This document shows positions 63,944-64,000 of a stretch of DNA of 64,000 bases, in pieces. Numbering within the stretch: the stretch's first letter is position 1; the number at the start of each line of letters is the position of its first letter. The notes beneath the pieces were generated by a model. The model saw only the letters and a list, made by a program, of their open reading frames with translations, made no database searches and was not told the DNA's origin. The position numbers and the translations under genes are program-made. This stretch comes from Pseudomonas graminis (GTDB lineage Bacteria; Pseudomonadota; Gammaproteobacteria; Pseudomonadales; Pseudomonadaceae): positions 3,610,501 through 3,674,500 of the forward strand of contig NZ_CP053746.1 of the NCBI RefSeq assembly GCF_013201545.1. The letters run 5' to 3'.

Positions 63944-64000
63944 ATGCATCCCGCAGCCGAACACTCGCCGCTGGGCAAGTCCAGCGAATACATCGCCACG
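63944..64000 (+). CDS. queF: 7-Cyano-7-deazaguanine reductase, N-terminal 19 codons
   Basis: ATG 63944 opens a frame to the right edge reading MHPAAEHSPLGKSSEYIAT. This matches the conserved N-terminus of Pseudomonas QueF, which reduces preQ0 to preQ1 in queuosine tRNA modification. Only 19 codons are visible, so the call rests on N-terminal recognition. Confidence 0.8.
   Translation, partial: MHPAAEHSPLGKSSEYIAT

Overview
The window is a 64 kb, mostly high-GC stretch of a Pseudomonas chromosome, probably from the fluorescens/syringae part of the genus. The basis is gene content and order (mfd-gap, sthA-GlpQ-PilZ-lolCDE, glcDEFGB with divergent glcC, gntT-gntK-gntR), RsmE-like CsrA and QueF/LolD sequences of Pseudomonas type, and Pseudomonas REP/REPIN repeats in many intergenic gaps. 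I see no rRNA, tRNA, transposase, integrase or CRISPR array.

Layout. 1-4.7 kb: the start of an unknown leftward gene, a long AT-richer gap, a flavin monooxygenase-like protein, a secreted CPG2-like carboxypeptidase, a YdcH-type small protein and csrA. 5.2-8.5 kb: gluconate module (permease, gluconokinase, LacI-type repressor) with three matching operator-like palindromes. 8.7-16.4 kb: glycolate/glyoxylate operon glcD-E-F-G-glcB with divergent glcC. 16.4-22.1 kb: the tyrosine/homogentisate pathway (maiA, hpd, hmgR, hmgA, fahA) with two copies of a 25-bp operator-like sequence. 22.2-25.9 kb: an N-acyl-D-amino-acid deacylase / RpiR regulator / GntP permease operon. 26.2-34.3 kb: a GlxA-type regulator facing an isonitrile hydratase, then TetR, metallo-beta-lactamase-fold, Rieske-flavoprotein, GFA and chemoreceptor genes. 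34.5-45.1 kb: an AGE-family sugar isomerase, exonuclease III, an AbrB-type permease with divergent LysR regulator, a deoxyribosyltransferase, a FAN1-type nuclease and a SWIM-SNF2 helicase, separated by repeat clusters. 45.1-50.8 kb: csiV, mfd, gap. 51-57.2 kb: an MHS-type transporter and a 1520-residue toxin-like protein. 57.5-64 kb: conserved housekeeping block sthA, GDPD, PilZ, lolC-D-E and the first 19 codons of queF.

How it works together. Much of the window is carbon catabolism under local repressors: gluconate, glycolate, aromatic amino acids and D-amino-acid derivatives. A-rich AANAANAA motifs near the start codons of gntT, glcD, maiA and hmgA suggest a shared Hfq/Crc (catabolite repression) layer above the local regulators. 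The most novel-looking items are the large toxin-like orphan at 52664-57226, the repeat hotspot at 41886-42406 with interleaved complementary arms, a 7-bp tandem repeat that is in frame with a metallo-hydrolase gene, and the paired palindromes in front of sthA.
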